This document shows, one piece after another, positions 16,792-26,495 of a DNA stretch of 64,000 nt. A program made the position numbers and the translations under genes. Position 1 is the stretch's first letter. Each line of letters starts with the position of its first letter. The notes beneath the pieces were generated by a model. It had not been told where the DNA came from, did no database searches, and worked only from the letters and a program-made list of their open reading frames with translations. Source of the stretch: Fontisphaera persica (GTDB taxonomy: Bacteria > Verrucomicrobiota > Verrucomicrobiia > Limisphaerales > Fontisphaeraceae); assembly GCF_024832785.1 (NCBI RefSeq), contig NZ_CP116615.1, forward strand, positions 4,216,001-4,280,000, in the 5' to 3' direction.

Positions 16792-18372
16792 GCGCAGGCG
16801 ACTCGCCTGCGCTACACACCCTCACCTTGGCTTTCTGCTGCGATGGGGTGGAGGGAAAAGGGGGCAGAGCGTGTGAAAGGTGAAACACCAACCACGAATG
16901 AACACGAATGGACACAAATTTTGAACAGAAGGAAACGAAGGGAACGAAGAGGGAGAAGAGGCCCCTCACCCTGACCCTTTCCCCGGGGGGAGACGGGGGG
17001 ACTGTAGCGGGACGGATTATCCTGCCTCTAGCCTATGGGACGCCATACGTTATGGCTAATGCGAGATTGAGATGGGGCTTGGTGCGTCCAGGGGCGTGTG
17101 TTTGACGACGGCAATTTTGCAATCACGGAGCCGGGAGGCTCCGTGAACCCGCAGGCGAGACGCCTGCGCTACAGACCCTCATCTTGGCTTTCTGCTGCGA
17201 TGGGGTGAAGGGAAAAGGGGGCAGAGCGTGTGAAGGGGGGAGAGCAACCACGAATGAACACGAATGGACACAAATTTTGAACAGAAGGAAACGAAGGGAA
17301 CGAAGAGGGAGAAGAGGCCCCTCACCCTGACCCTTTCCCCGGGGGGAGACGGGGGGACTGTAGCGGGACGGATTATCCTGCCTCTAGCCTATGGGACGCC
17401 ATACGTTATGGCTAATGCGAGATTGAAGTGCGGCTTGGTGCGTCCAGGGGCGTGAGTTTGACGACGGCAATTTTGCAATCACGGAGCCGGGAGGCTCCGT
17501 GAACCCGCAGGCGAGACGCCTGCGCTACACACCCTCACCTTGGCCTTTTACCACGATGGGGTAGGGGAATACGAGGAAGAGCGCGTGAAGGGTGGAGAAT
17601 CAACCACGAATGAACACGAATGGACACGAATTTTGAACAGAAGGAAACGAAGGGAACGAAGAGGGAGAAGAGGCCCCTCACCCTGACCCTTTCCCCGGGG
17701 GGAGAGGGGGGGATTGTAGCGGGACGGATTATCCTGCCCCTAGCCTATGGGACGCCATACGTTATGGCTAATGCGAGATAGAAGTGCGGCTTGGTGCGTC
17801 CAGGGGCGTGAGTTTGACGACGGCAATTTTGCAATCACGGAGCCGGGAGGCTCCGTGAACCCGCAGGCGGGGACGCCTGCGCTACAGACCCTCATCTTGG
17901 CTTTCTGCTGCGATGGGGTGGAGGGAAAAGGGGGCAGAGCGTGTGAAGGGTGGAGAATCAACCACGAATGAACACGAATGGACACGAATTTTGAACAGAA
18001 GGAAACGAAGGGAACGAAGGGTGGAAACCGCCCCCTCACCCTGGCCCTCTCCCCGGGGGAGAGGGAAATACATCAAGTTCTGTCACAGACTTTGACCACC
18101 CTCACCCTAGCCCTCTTCCATTGGGAGAGGGAGGATTTTTAGCTGCGCGGATTATTCTCACGCTGGTACCTTGGCCCCTTAGCATATTTAGCCTGCGGGT
18201 TGCGGGCCTACTTCCGCTACGCGATTCGTGGACGCCATACGTTATGGCTAATGCGAGATAGAAGTGCGGCTTGGTGCGTCCAGGGGCGTGAGTTTGACGA
18301 CGGCAATTTTGCAATCACGGAGCCGGGAGGCTCCGTGAACCCGCAGGCGAGACGCCTGCGCTACAGACCCTC
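16792..18372 (+). repeat. Tandem array of about 356-bp units (three full copies plus partial ends)
   Basis: The marker ACCACGAATGAACACGAATG begins at 16891, 17247, 17603 and 17961, spacings of 356, 356 and 358. The hairpin CGGAGCC-GGGA-GGCTCCG recurs at 17126, 17482, 17838 and 18318, so the last copy carries about 122 extra bases and a different middle section. A tail-only copy precedes the array (16792-16890). Copies differ at only a few positions, so the array is probably recent or homogenised. It encodes no plausible protein. Confidence 0.9.
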
Positions 18373-18721
18373 ACCGTGGCCCTGTCCCGGGGGGAGAGGG
18401 AAAATAGTTAATGTGCCTCGAATTATTCATTATCTGCGTTTGCTCAATGCAGGCGAGGATGGAAAGTAAGAATAGAAACCCCATAGATGTTCTCAGCTTA
18501 ATTCGTTGCCTCCGGCCTGCGGGACGGAGGCTGAATCCCGCTTTGCGGGACGAGGACGCCTGCGCTACGGGATGGGACGCCTGCGATGCGTGGGGGGATG
18601 CTGTGGCAGGCGTCCCGGTAGAGTTAGGGACAGGTTGTTCGAGTGGAGAGATGGTTTTTGAGTCTGGGGCTTGCGCTTGCCGCACAAAACGCTTCTCAAG
18701 GCATGATTATGGTTTAATATT

Positions 18722-19465
18722 ATGGGCATGAAATCCGTGCGTTGGTTTTTATGGGCAGCCGTCATGAGCTGCGGGTTGCTGGCGTCCTGGCTGCCGGGCG
18801 CTGAGAAAATCCGTGTGCTGGTCATCACTGGCGGCCACGATTATCAGACCAACGAATTCTGGCAGGTGTTCAAGGATAATCCGGCCATCACCTTCCAGCC
18901 CGCGGTGCATCCGCAAGCCCATGATTATTGGAAGGCCGAGGCGGCGCGGCAATGGGATGTCATGGTGCTCTATGACATGTGGCAACCCATCAGCGCCCAG
19001 GCCAAGTCCAATCTGGTGGCCCGTTTGCACGAGGGCAAGGGGCTGGTGGCCCTGCATCACAGCCTGGCCAATTATCAGGACTGGCCGGAGTACCGCCAGA
19101 TCGTTGGCGGCAAATACGTGTTGAAAAAGGAGGTGCTCGACGGGGTGGAGCGCCCCGGCTCCACCTTCAAGCACGATGTGCTCATGCAGGTGCGAATCGC
19201 TTCCACCGCCCATCCCATCACGCGGGGGCTGAAAGATTTTGAGATTCACGATGAAACCTACGGCGGGTTGTACGTCCACCCTGAGGTCATCCCGTTGCTT
19301 TTATGTGACACTCCCACCAGCAGTCCTATCGTGGCCTGGGCCAAGACCTACGCCAACGCCCGCGTGGCTGCCATTCAACTGGGGCATGACCGGCTGGCGT
19401 ACGAAAATCCCAACTTCCGCAAAGTCCTGGCGCAAGCGATTGCCTGGGTGGCCCGTCAGCCTTGA
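18722..19465 (+). CDS. Secreted ThuA-domain protein
   Basis: A 247-residue protein with an N-terminal signal peptide (hydrophobic segment to about residue 26, ending near LPGAEK). The mature part is one ThuA domain, a class I glutamine amidotransferase-like fold: VLVITGGHDYQTNEFW, GKGLVALHHSLANYQDWPEY and the HPITRGLKDFEIHDETYG segment. ThuA proteins are linked to trehalose or other sugar use and are numerous in Verrucomicrobiota and Planctomycetota; the reaction is unknown. The first ATG (18722) and one two codons later are equally possible. It is followed after 3 bases by a DUF1638 gene. Confidence 0.85.
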   Translation: MGMKSVRWFLWAAVMSCGLLASWLPGAEKIRVLVITGGHDYQTNEFWQVFKDNPAITFQPAVHPQAHDYWKAEAARQWDVMVLYDMWQPISAQAKSNLVARLHEGKGLVALHHSLANYQDWPEYRQIVGGKYVLKKEVLDGVERPGSTFKHDVLMQVRIASTAHPITRGLKDFEIHDETYGGLYVHPEVIPLLLCDTPTSSPIVAWAKTYANARVAAIQLGHDRLAYENPNFRKVLAQAIAWVARQP

Positions 19466-19468
19466 GTC

Positions 19469-20251
19469 ATGCTCTGCAAGGTTCTGGCTTGTGAAGTCCT
19501 GGTGCGCGAGGTGTGTTTTTTAGCCGCCACCTCGCCGCTGTTGCTGGACCTGGAGTTTCTGCCGCAAGGTTATCATGACAATCCCGCCCATGGCCGCAGC
19601 CAGGTGCAGGAGCGGCTGGACGCGGTGCCGGAGGGCAAATACGCCGCGGTGCTGTTGGGCTACGGTTTGTGCGGCAATTTGATTGCCGGCCTGCAGGCCC
19701 GTCAAACTCGGCTGATTGTGCCGCGCGCCCACGATTGCATCACTTTTTTTCTCGGCTCGCGCCAGCGTTACGAGCAACAGCAACGCGAGCGCCCCGGTGC
19801 CTATTATTACACTTGCGGCTGGCTGGAGTGCATGGCGCGCCGCGGCCAGCGAGCTTTGCCCCAGGGGGTCCATCTGCTGCCCAACCGCTCCGGGCCGGAG
19901 GCCACGGGTACTGATACCTACCAGGCGTGGGTGGAAAAGTACGGGGAAGAGGCGGCGCAATACCTGGTGGAGGCCATGAATGAATGGCTGAGCCACTACA
20001 CCCACGGCATTCTCATTGATTATGATTTTACCCGTGTCCTCAACCTTCGGGCCCAGGTGGAGGACCTCTGCCAGAAGCGCGGCTGGGCCTTCGAGGAATT
20101 GGCCGGGGATTTGACGCTGTTGCGCCGCTGGCTGCATGGTGACTGGCCGGCCGAAGATTTTCTGGAAGTGCCGCCGGGGGCGCGCATCGAGCCGGCTTAT
20201 GACGCCAGCGTCATCCGGGCTGCGCTGCCTTCTGCTTCTTCCGAAAGCTGA
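19469..20251 (+). CDS. DUF1638-family protein
   Basis: A 260-residue cytosolic protein with no signal peptide. The pattern CKVLACEVLVREV, LLGYGLCGNLIAGL and VPRAHDCITFFLGSRQRY fits DUF1638, a family of unknown function with conserved Cys and His, sometimes near corrinoid or methyltransfer genes. Cys in GLCG, His and Cys in HDC, and Cys in YTCGWLEC could bind a metal or cofactor. It is directly after the ThuA gene and probably co-transcribed with it. Family assignment is from remembered motifs. Confidence 0.7.
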   Translation: MLCKVLACEVLVREVCFLAATSPLLLDLEFLPQGYHDNPAHGRSQVQERLDAVPEGKYAAVLLGYGLCGNLIAGLQARQTRLIVPRAHDCITFFLGSRQRYEQQQRERPGAYYYTCGWLECMARRGQRALPQGVHLLPNRSGPEATGTDTYQAWVEKYGEEAAQYLVEAMNEWLSHYTHGILIDYDFTRVLNLRAQVEDLCQKRGWAFEELAGDLTLLRRWLHGDWPAEDFLEVPPGARIEPAYDASVIRAALPSASSES

Positions 20252-20585
20252 AGTTGGCCCCCGCCGTCGTTACCATGGCTCGCGCTGAAGGCCGCAAAAG
20301 CAGTGAGCAGTTTGCGGGAAAGGCGGGGCTGCTGCATGCGGCGTTGGTGGGGGCGCCTCCCCAAGGGTGGCTTGAAGGGGTGCACGGCTCTGTTTTCTGC
20401 CGGTGCCCTTTCGGGGGGGCACGCGATTTAAGGCGCGGTGGCGGGGGAGGTTCAGGAGCCTTGCGGTCTTTGGGTTGGTTGGGGCGAATGGCTCTCCATG
20501 AACGCGAGGCGGCCGACCCATGTCTTTGCTGCTGGCATGAATAATTTGTTTTGCGGGGCGTCTGGATATGTTGTAAACCAAACTT
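20252..20585. other. Intergenic region before the Gfo/Idh gene
   Basis: About 330 bp. A 96-codon open frame crosses it but has no recognisable domain and an unusual Gly/Arg-rich composition, so it is not called. The promoter for the oxidoreductase gene should lie near the right-hand end; no clear -10/-35 pair was found. Confidence 0.45.
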
Positions 20586-21950
20586 ATGACACCTGCATCA
20601 TCGTCTTCGCGCCGTGAGGGAGCGGTGGCCGCTGCTTTTCGCGGCAGCTCCTCCTTGAGTCGTCGTTCCTTTCTGGGCCGTCTGGCGCTGGCCGGCGGGG
20701 CACTGGCGGCGCCCACCATCATCCCCGCCACGGCTTTGGGCCGGGATGGCCGGGTGCCGCCGAGCGAGCGCATCATCATGGCGGGCCTGGGGATTGGCAA
20801 CCGCGGGTTGCATGACTTGAACTGGATGTTGCCGGAGCCGGACGTACAATTTGTGGCGATTTGCGATGCGCGGCGGTCTTCGCGGGAGCGGGTGAAACAG
20901 CGCATTGACAACCATTACGGCAACCAGGATTGCAAGATGTACAATGACATCCGCGATTTCCTGGCGCAGCGGCGGGACATTGACGCCGTGCTGGTGGCCA
21001 CCGGCGATCGCTGGCATGCGCTGGCGGCCACGTGGGCCATGCGCGCGGGCATGGATGTGTATAGCGAAAAACCCTCCGCCATGACGGTGGCCGAGGGGCG
21101 CATGGTGGTGGAGACGGCGCGGCGGTATGGGCGGATTTATCAAACCGGCACGCAGCGGTTGAGCGAGGCCAATTTTGTCTTCTGCATTGAAGCCGCCCGG
21201 CTGGGGTATCTGGGCAAGGTGCACACCACCTACGCCCACATTGCTCCCTGGGATGCCGCCAAGATGCGCACCGACTGGCTGCCGGCGCAGCCGCTGCCGC
21301 CGAAGGAGGAGGTGGACTGGGATCAATGGCTGGGGCCGTGCCCCTGGCGCCCCTACAACGCGGCCTATGTGAATGGCCAGTGGCGCAATCATTTTGATTT
21401 CCACACCAGTTGCATCGGCGAATGGGGCGCGCACACTTTTGCCCAGGCCATGGCGGGCATTGACCAGTTGCACACCGCGGGCGTGCATTACAAGTACGTG
21501 GACAACGACTCCGGCGACGGCATGGAAATCCTTTTCCCCAATGGCGTGAAGATGGTGTTGTCGCGGTTCGACAAGCATTTCCACGGCTCGTGCGGCATGC
21601 GGTTCGACGGCCCGGAGGGCTGGGTGGCGGCGGGCGATGGTTACCCGCGGCCGGATGTGTCGAAGCCGTCGCTGCTGGCAGACTTCAGGAAGATTGTGGG
21701 CGATTACATGGCGCGGACCGGGCGTCCGATGAATCACGTGCGGGACTTCCTCAATTGCGTGAAGAACCGGCGGCAGCCGGTGGCCAACGCGGAGGTGATG
21801 CACCGTTCCATGACGGTGGTGCATGCGGCCAACGTGTGCATGTGGCTGCAACGGGATGTGCGGTTTGATCCGGAGAAGGAAGTGTTCGTCAATGATCCGG
21901 AGGCCAATCGTTATCTGGCGCGCGCCATGCGCGAGCCGTGGACTTTCTAA
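20586..21950 (+). CDS. Tat-exported Gfo/Idh/MocA-family oxidoreductase
   Basis: A 454-residue protein with a twin-arginine signal (SRRSFLGRLALAGGALAAP, about residues 23-45), so it is folded with its cofactor before export. The NAD(P)-binding N-terminal domain has GLGIGNRGLHDL, and the EKP motif typical of the family appears in VYSEKPSAMT (about residue 161). The C-terminal domain has the WLGPCPWRPYN and HFDFHTSCIGEWGAH segments common to the exported verrucomicrobial and planctomycete subfamily. Substrate unknown, probably a sugar or inositol derivative. It is 36 bases upstream of the HEAT-repeat gene. Confidence 0.9.
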   Translation: MTPASSSSRREGAVAAAFRGSSSLSRRSFLGRLALAGGALAAPTIIPATALGRDGRVPPSERIIMAGLGIGNRGLHDLNWMLPEPDVQFVAICDARRSSRERVKQRIDNHYGNQDCKMYNDIRDFLAQRRDIDAVLVATGDRWHALAATWAMRAGMDVYSEKPSAMTVAEGRMVVETARRYGRIYQTGTQRLSEANFVFCIEAARLGYLGKVHTTYAHIAPWDAAKMRTDWLPAQPLPPKEEVDWDQWLGPCPWRPYNAAYVNGQWRNHFDFHTSCIGEWGAHTFAQAMAGIDQLHTAGVHYKYVDNDSGDGMEILFPNGVKMVLSRFDKHFHGSCGMRFDGPEGWVAAGDGYPRPDVSKPSLLADFRKIVGDYMARTGRPMNHVRDFLNCVKNRRQPVANAEVMHRSMTVVHAANVCMWLQRDVRFDPEKEVFVNDPEANRYLARAMREPWTF

Positions 21951-21986
21951 GCGCAGCACTCTCAACCTTTGAACTTGTTTTTGTCT

Positions 21987-23927
21987 ATGCGTCCTACTGT
22001 TGCCTTGCTGACCGCCCTTGCGGCGGCCCTCTTCGTTCTGCCTTTGACCAGCCGCGCCGCCACTGAGGCCGAATTGCTGGGCGTCTTGAAATCCGATGCC
22101 GACCGCGCCGCCAAGGCGGCCGCCTGCCGCCAACTGGCCATCCTCGGGGGCGCGTCCGCAGTGCCTGTGCTGGCGGAGCTGCTCACGAACGAGGAGCTGT
22201 CCCACATGGCGCGGTACGCGCTGGAGCCGAATCCTTCGCCGGCGGTGAACCCGGCCTTGCGCGAGGCCCTGGGCAAGACCAGCGGCCGCCTGAAAGTGGG
22301 CATCATCAGCTCGCTGGGCATGCGCCGGGACGCCCAGGCCGTGTCGGCCCTGAGCGCCTTGTTGACAGATGCCGATGCGGACGTGGCCCAGGCGGCGGCG
22401 CGCGCCTTGGGGCAGATTGCCACTCCCAACGCCGTCAGCGCACTGGAAAAAGCCGTGGGCCAGACGGCGCCGGCCAACCAGGTGGCCTTCTGCGAGGGCC
22501 TGTTCCGCGCGGCGGAATCGCTGGCGGCCTCCCGCAAAACCGCGGAGGCTTTGCGGGTGTACCAGCAGTTGCGCGCTCTGCCGGCCGCACCCCATCAAGT
22601 GCGGGCGGGGGCTTTGCGAGGCTTGATTTTGAACAGCCCCGCCAAGGCTGCCGTGAACCTGGTGTTGGAAGGCGTGCGCAGTGAAGACTACATTTTGACC
22701 GCGGCCGCCGCCGGCGCGGCCATGGAAGTCAAGAACGCCGAGTTGAGCAAGGTGCTCGCCTCCGAGCTGCCCAAACTCAATGCCGATAAACAGATTCTCC
22801 TCATCCAGGTGCTGGGCAAACGCGGCGACGCCGCCGCTTATCCCGCCCTCTTCGAGCTGGCCCGCAGCGGCCAGGGCCAGGTGCGGCTGGCGGCCATTCG
22901 CGCCTTGCCGGAGATTGGCAAGCCGGGCGCCGTGCCGGTGCTGGCCGGCCTGATTAACGATGCCGACAAAGCCGTCAGCGCCGCGGCGGTGGATGCGCTG
23001 GCTGGTTTTCCGGGCAAAGAGGCCGATGCCGCCGTGATGAAACTGCTGGAGGCGCCGGAGCCGGCTCAGCGCGTGCGGGCCATTGATTTGGCGGCGCGCC
23101 GGCGCATGACCCAGACCATCCCGCTGCTGGCCAAAGCCGCCAGTGACACCGCGCCCGAAGTGCGCGTGGCCGCCTTGCGCCGGCTGGGTGAACTGGGCGG
23201 GCCAGCCGAGGTGAAGACCATGCTGGATTTGGTGTTGAAGCATACCGGCGCGCAGGAACTGGGCGCTCTCGAGCAGGGCCTGATAGCCATTTGCAACGCC
23301 ACCGGCAAGCCGGATGAATCGGCGGAAAAAGTCGCCGCCATTCTGCCCCAGGCTCAGGGCGCGCAAAAGAGCACCTTGCTGCGTGTGCTGGGCGGTATTG
23401 GCGGCGCTCGCGCGCTCCAGGCGGTGCGTTCGGTGGTGGGCGACGCCAACCCGGACGTTCATGCCGACGCCATCCGCACGCTGGGCGAATGGCGCACCCC
23501 GGATGTGGCGGATGTGCTGCTGGAGCTGGCGCGCACCAGCCAGCGCATGACGGACAAAGTGCTGTGCCTCCGCAATTACCTGAAGATTGCCGATGGCGTG
23601 CAGGGCGGGCAAAAAATTGCCATGTGCAAAGCCGCCGAGCCGCTCATCACGCGCGATGAAGAGCGCCGGGTGTTGCTGGGTGTGTTGGGCAAGGCCACCC
23701 TCGAGGCCCTGCCGGTGATGCTGCCCTATCTGGAGCAGGACGGCACCCGGGAAGAAGCCTGCCTGGCCGTGGTCAACCTGGCCGAACGCACCATGAAAGG
23801 CGTGCGCACCAATAATCCGGGCGCGGCGGCCCGCTTGAAAGAGCCCCTCGCCCGCGTGGTCGCCCTCACCCAAAATGCGGCGGTGAAGAAACGGGCGCAG
23901 GACTTGCTCAATTCCATGGGCCAATAA
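21987..23927 (+). CDS. Secreted HEAT-repeat protein
   Basis: A 646-residue protein from the ATG at 21987 (MRPTVALLTALAAALFVLPL), a clear signal peptide ending near SRAAT; an upstream TTG adds six residues and is less likely. The mature part is almost wholly alpha-helical repeats of about 30 residues with alternating Ala/Leu patterns (for example PVLAGLINDADKAVSAAAVDAL), typical of PBS-lyase-type HEAT repeats. No catalytic domain is visible. It probably acts as a periplasmic binding scaffold. It follows the exported Gfo/Idh gene closely, so the two may be one unit. Confidence 0.8.
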   Translation: MRPTVALLTALAAALFVLPLTSRAATEAELLGVLKSDADRAAKAAACRQLAILGGASAVPVLAELLTNEELSHMARYALEPNPSPAVNPALREALGKTSGRLKVGIISSLGMRRDAQAVSALSALLTDADADVAQAAARALGQIATPNAVSALEKAVGQTAPANQVAFCEGLFRAAESLAASRKTAEALRVYQQLRALPAAPHQVRAGALRGLILNSPAKAAVNLVLEGVRSEDYILTAAAAGAAMEVKNAELSKVLASELPKLNADKQILLIQVLGKRGDAAAYPALFELARSGQGQVRLAAIRALPEIGKPGAVPVLAGLINDADKAVSAAAVDALAGFPGKEADAAVMKLLEAPEPAQRVRAIDLAARRRMTQTIPLLAKAASDTAPEVRVAALRRLGELGGPAEVKTMLDLVLKHTGAQELGALEQGLIAICNATGKPDESAEKVAAILPQAQGAQKSTLLRVLGGIGGARALQAVRSVVGDANPDVHADAIRTLGEWRTPDVADVLLELARTSQRMTDKVLCLRNYLKIADGVQGGQKIAMCKAAEPLITRDEERRVLLGVLGKATLEALPVMLPYLEQDGTREEACLAVVNLAERTMKGVRTNNPGAAARLKEPLARVVALTQNAAVKKRAQDLLNSMGQ

Positions 23928-24284
23928 AGGCTCGTCCGTCATTGGCACGCGCGGTAAATCAGCCGCGCAGGCAGGGTGCATGCCGGGGACGCTTGCACCG
24001 CATTAAGCACGGGTGGGCCAAAATCTTTGCCCTCGTAGCGCAAGGCGTCCGTGTCCCGCAAAGGGGCTCAGACCTGCGGGACGCAGGCCGAACTCGCAGG
24101 CGGGGACGCCTGCGCTACACACGCTCAGCCTGACCTTATCCCCATGAGGGGAGAGGTTTGGGGTGAGGGCCAAAGAGGCGTCCCAGCACTCAAGGGCCAC
24201 CTGATTTTCACCCCCCAATAATTTTCTTTTCCCCTGGCGCGGAATGTTCGAGGATAATGCGGGTTTTTTACTTGAAAGGTATTT
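23928..24284. repeat. Intergenic region holding a dispersed copy of the hairpin repeats
   Basis: About 360 bp. Between about 24036 and 24170 it carries the same modules as the 16-18 kb array: a GCAGGCGGGGACGCCTGCGC hairpin followed by CTACACAC and CTCA, plus a CCCCATGAGGGG dyad and GGGTGAGGG block. A separate GCGCGG...CCGCGC stem lies at 23949-23968. No gene is supported. Confidence 0.65.
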
Positions 24285-25073
24285 ATGGCAGTGGACCGCA
24301 TGCAGCAGCAGCGCTTTGAGTTGAAATACCTCATCACCGAGGAAAAAGCGCTGATGGTACGGGACTTTGTGCGTAGCGCCGGCATGGAGCTGGACGAATA
24401 CAGCGCCATCCGCCCCAATTTTTCGTATCCGGTGCACAGCCTGTATCTCGACAATGATGTGCTGACCACCTACTGGGACACCATCAACGGCAATAAAAAC
24501 CGTTTCAAGCTGCGCCTGCGGTATTACAGCACGGACCCGGACACACCGGTCTTTTTTGAAATCAAGCGCCGTGTCAACAACTGCATCCTCAAGCAGCGCG
24601 GCGGGGTGCGGCAGCAGGCGGTGGAGTCGCTGCTCAGCGGGCATCTGCCGGAGCCGCAGCATTTGGTGAGTTACTCCGCCAAGGCGCTGGTGGCCCTGCA
24701 ACGTTTTTGTGAGCTGACCCATCGCCTCCAGGCCAAACCCAAGGTGCACATTTCCTACCTGCGGGAGGCGTACGTGAATGACAATGACACCGTGCGCGTC
24801 ACGATGGACCGCCACGTCTGCGGCGAGCCCAATTTGCGCTTTGCCATCAAGACGGCAATGGAGCGGCCCCGCTACTCCTACCGCCCCTATGTCATTCTGG
24901 AGCTGAAATTCACCAACCGCTTTCCCAACTGGTTCAAGGAGCTGGTGCGCGTGTTCAACGTCATGCAGCGCGGCGCCGCCAAGTATGTCAGCTCCATTCA
25001 GGCCATTGGCGACCCGCGCCTGCTCGAGGCGCACACCACCATCGTGCAGGAGGAAGAGGTGAATTACGATTAA
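24285..25073 (+). CDS. VTC-domain polyphosphate polymerase-like protein
   Basis: A 262-residue soluble protein covering one VTC (CYTH-superfamily tunnel) domain: RFELKYLITEEKA at the N-terminus, SLYLDNDVLTTYWDT, RFKLRLRYYS, FFEIKRRVN, the FAIKTAM segment and VILELKFTNRFPNW. Basic and acidic residues lining the tunnel bind phosphate chains and metal in yeast Vtc4. Bacterial single-domain members are assigned by similarity and their activity is not established. Often such genes sit beside a DUF4956 membrane protein or CotH; here neither is adjacent, and the next gene is a nucleotide-sugar dehydrogenase 89 bases on. Confidence 0.85.
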   Translation: MAVDRMQQQRFELKYLITEEKALMVRDFVRSAGMELDEYSAIRPNFSYPVHSLYLDNDVLTTYWDTINGNKNRFKLRLRYYSTDPDTPVFFEIKRRVNNCILKQRGGVRQQAVESLLSGHLPEPQHLVSYSAKALVALQRFCELTHRLQAKPKVHISYLREAYVNDNDTVRVTMDRHVCGEPNLRFAIKTAMERPRYSYRPYVILELKFTNRFPNWFKELVRVFNVMQRGAAKYVSSIQAIGDPRLLEAHTTIVQEEEVNYD

Positions 25074-25162
25074 GTCCCGCGGCCTGCCCGTGAGCGTTAG
25101 GGGGTCTGGTTTTGTCCCTCCAGACTTGACTTGCGCGCTCCCCGCCGGAAGTCTCATGGGGC

Positions 25163-26488
25163 ATGGAGCGCATCGCCATTGTTGGTCAAGGTTATGTCGG
25201 CCTCCCGCTGGCTCTGCAGTTTGCCCGCGCCGGCCTGCACGTCATTGGCCTGGACATTGACCCCCACAAAGTGGACGCCCTCAACCGGGGCGAAAGTTAT
25301 ATCCACCACATTCCTGCCGAAGTCATCGCCGCCGAGCGCCGCGCCGGGCGGTTTGAGGCCTCGACGGATTTTTCCCGCGTGCGCGAAGTGCAGGCGGTGT
25401 TGATTTGCGTGCCCACGCCGCTCAATAAAAACCGCGAGCCGGACCTTTCGTTCATCTTGAACACCGGCCGCCTGCTGGCGCCGCATCTGCGGCCGCGCCG
25501 CGCAGGCCGCGGGCGTAAAACCGCGCTGGAGCGGAAACTCGTGGTGCTGGAAAGCACCACCTACCCCGGCACCACCGAGGGCGAACTGCGCGCCGTGCTG
25601 GAGCAACATTCCGGCCTCAAGGCGGGAGTGGATTTTCATCTGGCGTTTTCGCCGGAGCGCGAAGACCCCGGCAACCCGGCCAGCCAGGTGGCCGCCATTC
25701 CCAAAGTCGTGGGCGGCCTGACTCCCGCCTGCCTGGAACGCGCCGCGGCGTTGTATCGCCGCGCCATTCAAACGGTGGTGCCGGTTTCCTCCTGCCGCGT
25801 GGCGGAGGCGGCCAAGCTGCTGGAAAACATTTTCCGCAGCGTCAACATCGCCCTGGTCAACGAATTAAAGGTGGTGTACACCGCGATGGGCATTGACATC
25901 TGGGAGGTCATTGAAGCTGCCAAAACCAAACCGTTTGGTTTCATGCCCTTTTATCCGGGGCCGGGTCTGGGGGGGCATTGCATCCCGATTGACCCCTTCT
26001 ATCTCACGTGGAAAGCGCGGGAGTTTGGGCAGTCCACCCGCTTCATCGAGCTGGCGGGGGAAATCAACACGCGGATGCCGGAATATGTGATTCACCGGCT
26101 GATGGATGCCTTGAACCAGCGCCAGAAGGCGCTGAAAGGCGCGCGCATTTTGGTGCTGGGGGTGGCCTACAAGCCCAACGTGGACGATGACCGCGAATCC
26201 CCCTCCTATGTGCTCATGGACCTGCTGGCGGAGCACGGCGCGCGCGTGGCCTACCATGACCCCCATGTGCCGGTGATTCGCAAGAACCGTGAGCATCCTC
26301 ACTGGGCCGGCACACGCTCGGTACCGCTGACCGCGGCGGAAGTGCGGAAGTATGACGCGGTGCTGATCGCCACGCATCACCGGCAGGTGGATTACGCGCT
26401 GCTGGCCCGCCACGCGCGGCTGATTGTGGACACGCGCAACGCCATGGCCGGGCACCGCACGCGCCCCGGCCAGGTGTGGAAAGCCTGA
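25163..26488 (+). CDS. Nucleotide-sugar dehydrogenase (UDP-N-acetylglucosamine 6-dehydrogenase WbpA-like)
   Basis: A 441-residue enzyme that oxidises C6 of a UDP-HexNAc sugar to the uronic acid using two NAD. The Rossmann motif is [15 protein letters not shown] at the N-terminus. The catalytic Cys is in [16 protein letters not shown] (about residue 275), with the Lys in [14 protein letters not shown]. The C-terminal domain has [19 protein letters not shown]. The [10 protein letters not shown] pattern is that of the UDP-GlcNAc/UDP-ManNAc type rather than UDP-glucose dehydrogenase. A short basic insertion (about 113-122) is unusual. It converges with aroC, with 7 bases between stop codons. Confidence 0.88.
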   Translation: MERIAIVGQGYVGLPLALQFARAGLHVIGLDIDPHKVDALNRGESYIHHIPAEVIAAERRAGRFEASTDFSRVREVQAVLICVPTPLNKNREPDLSFILNTGRLLAPHLRPRRAGRGRKTALERKLVVLESTTYPGTTEGELRAVLEQHSGLKAGVDFHLAFSPEREDPGNPASQVAAIPKVVGGLTPACLERAAALYRRAIQTVVPVSSCRVAEAAKLLENIFRSVNIALVNELKVVYTAMGIDIWEVIEAAKTKPFGFMPFYPGPGLGGHCIPIDPFYLTWKAREFGQSTRFIELAGEINTRMPEYVIHRLMDALNQRQKALKGARILVLGVAYKPNVDDDRESPSYVLMDLLAEHGARVAYHDPHVPVIRKNREHPHWAGTRSVPLTAAEVRKYDAVLIATHHRQVDYALLARHARLIVDTRNAMAGHRTRPGQVWKA

Positions 26489-26495
26489 GGTGTGC

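Larger units (their letters stand above)
16242..18721. other. 2.5-kb gene-free mosaic of repeats
   Basis: No credible gene is seen between hpt and the ThuA gene. The stretch is built from repeated modules: hairpins of type CGGAGCC-GGGA-GGCTCCG and CGCAGGCG-AGA-CGCCTGCG, the CCATA-CGT-TATGG palindrome, blocks of CCCTCACC paired with GGTGAGGG, and a block of related sequences built on CACGAATG/GGACACGAAT. Short open frames repeat here because the DNA repeats. About 16592-16680 is also similar, in inverted orientation, to about 18450-18545. Confidence 0.8.

Noticed and set aside
16908-18039. Several repeated open frames of 60-100 codons in the repeat array
   Set aside because: They recur because the DNA repeats; their translations include low-complexity text produced by the repeat modules and match no domain. 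Likely over-predicted genes.
16891-18060. Possible CRISPR array
   Set aside because: Repeat units are about 356 bp and nearly identical throughout, without short repeats and unique spacers; no cas gene is present.
20254-20544. Plus-strand open frame of 96 codons
   Set aside because: No domain and an unusual composition; likely chance in an intergenic region.
20598-23981. Open frame of 1127 codons on the minus strand
   Set aside because: It is antisense to the Gfo/Idh and HEAT genes, which have clear domains and signal peptides. The frame is open only because of strong GC codon bias, and its translation is His/Gly/Arg/Ala-rich with no domain.
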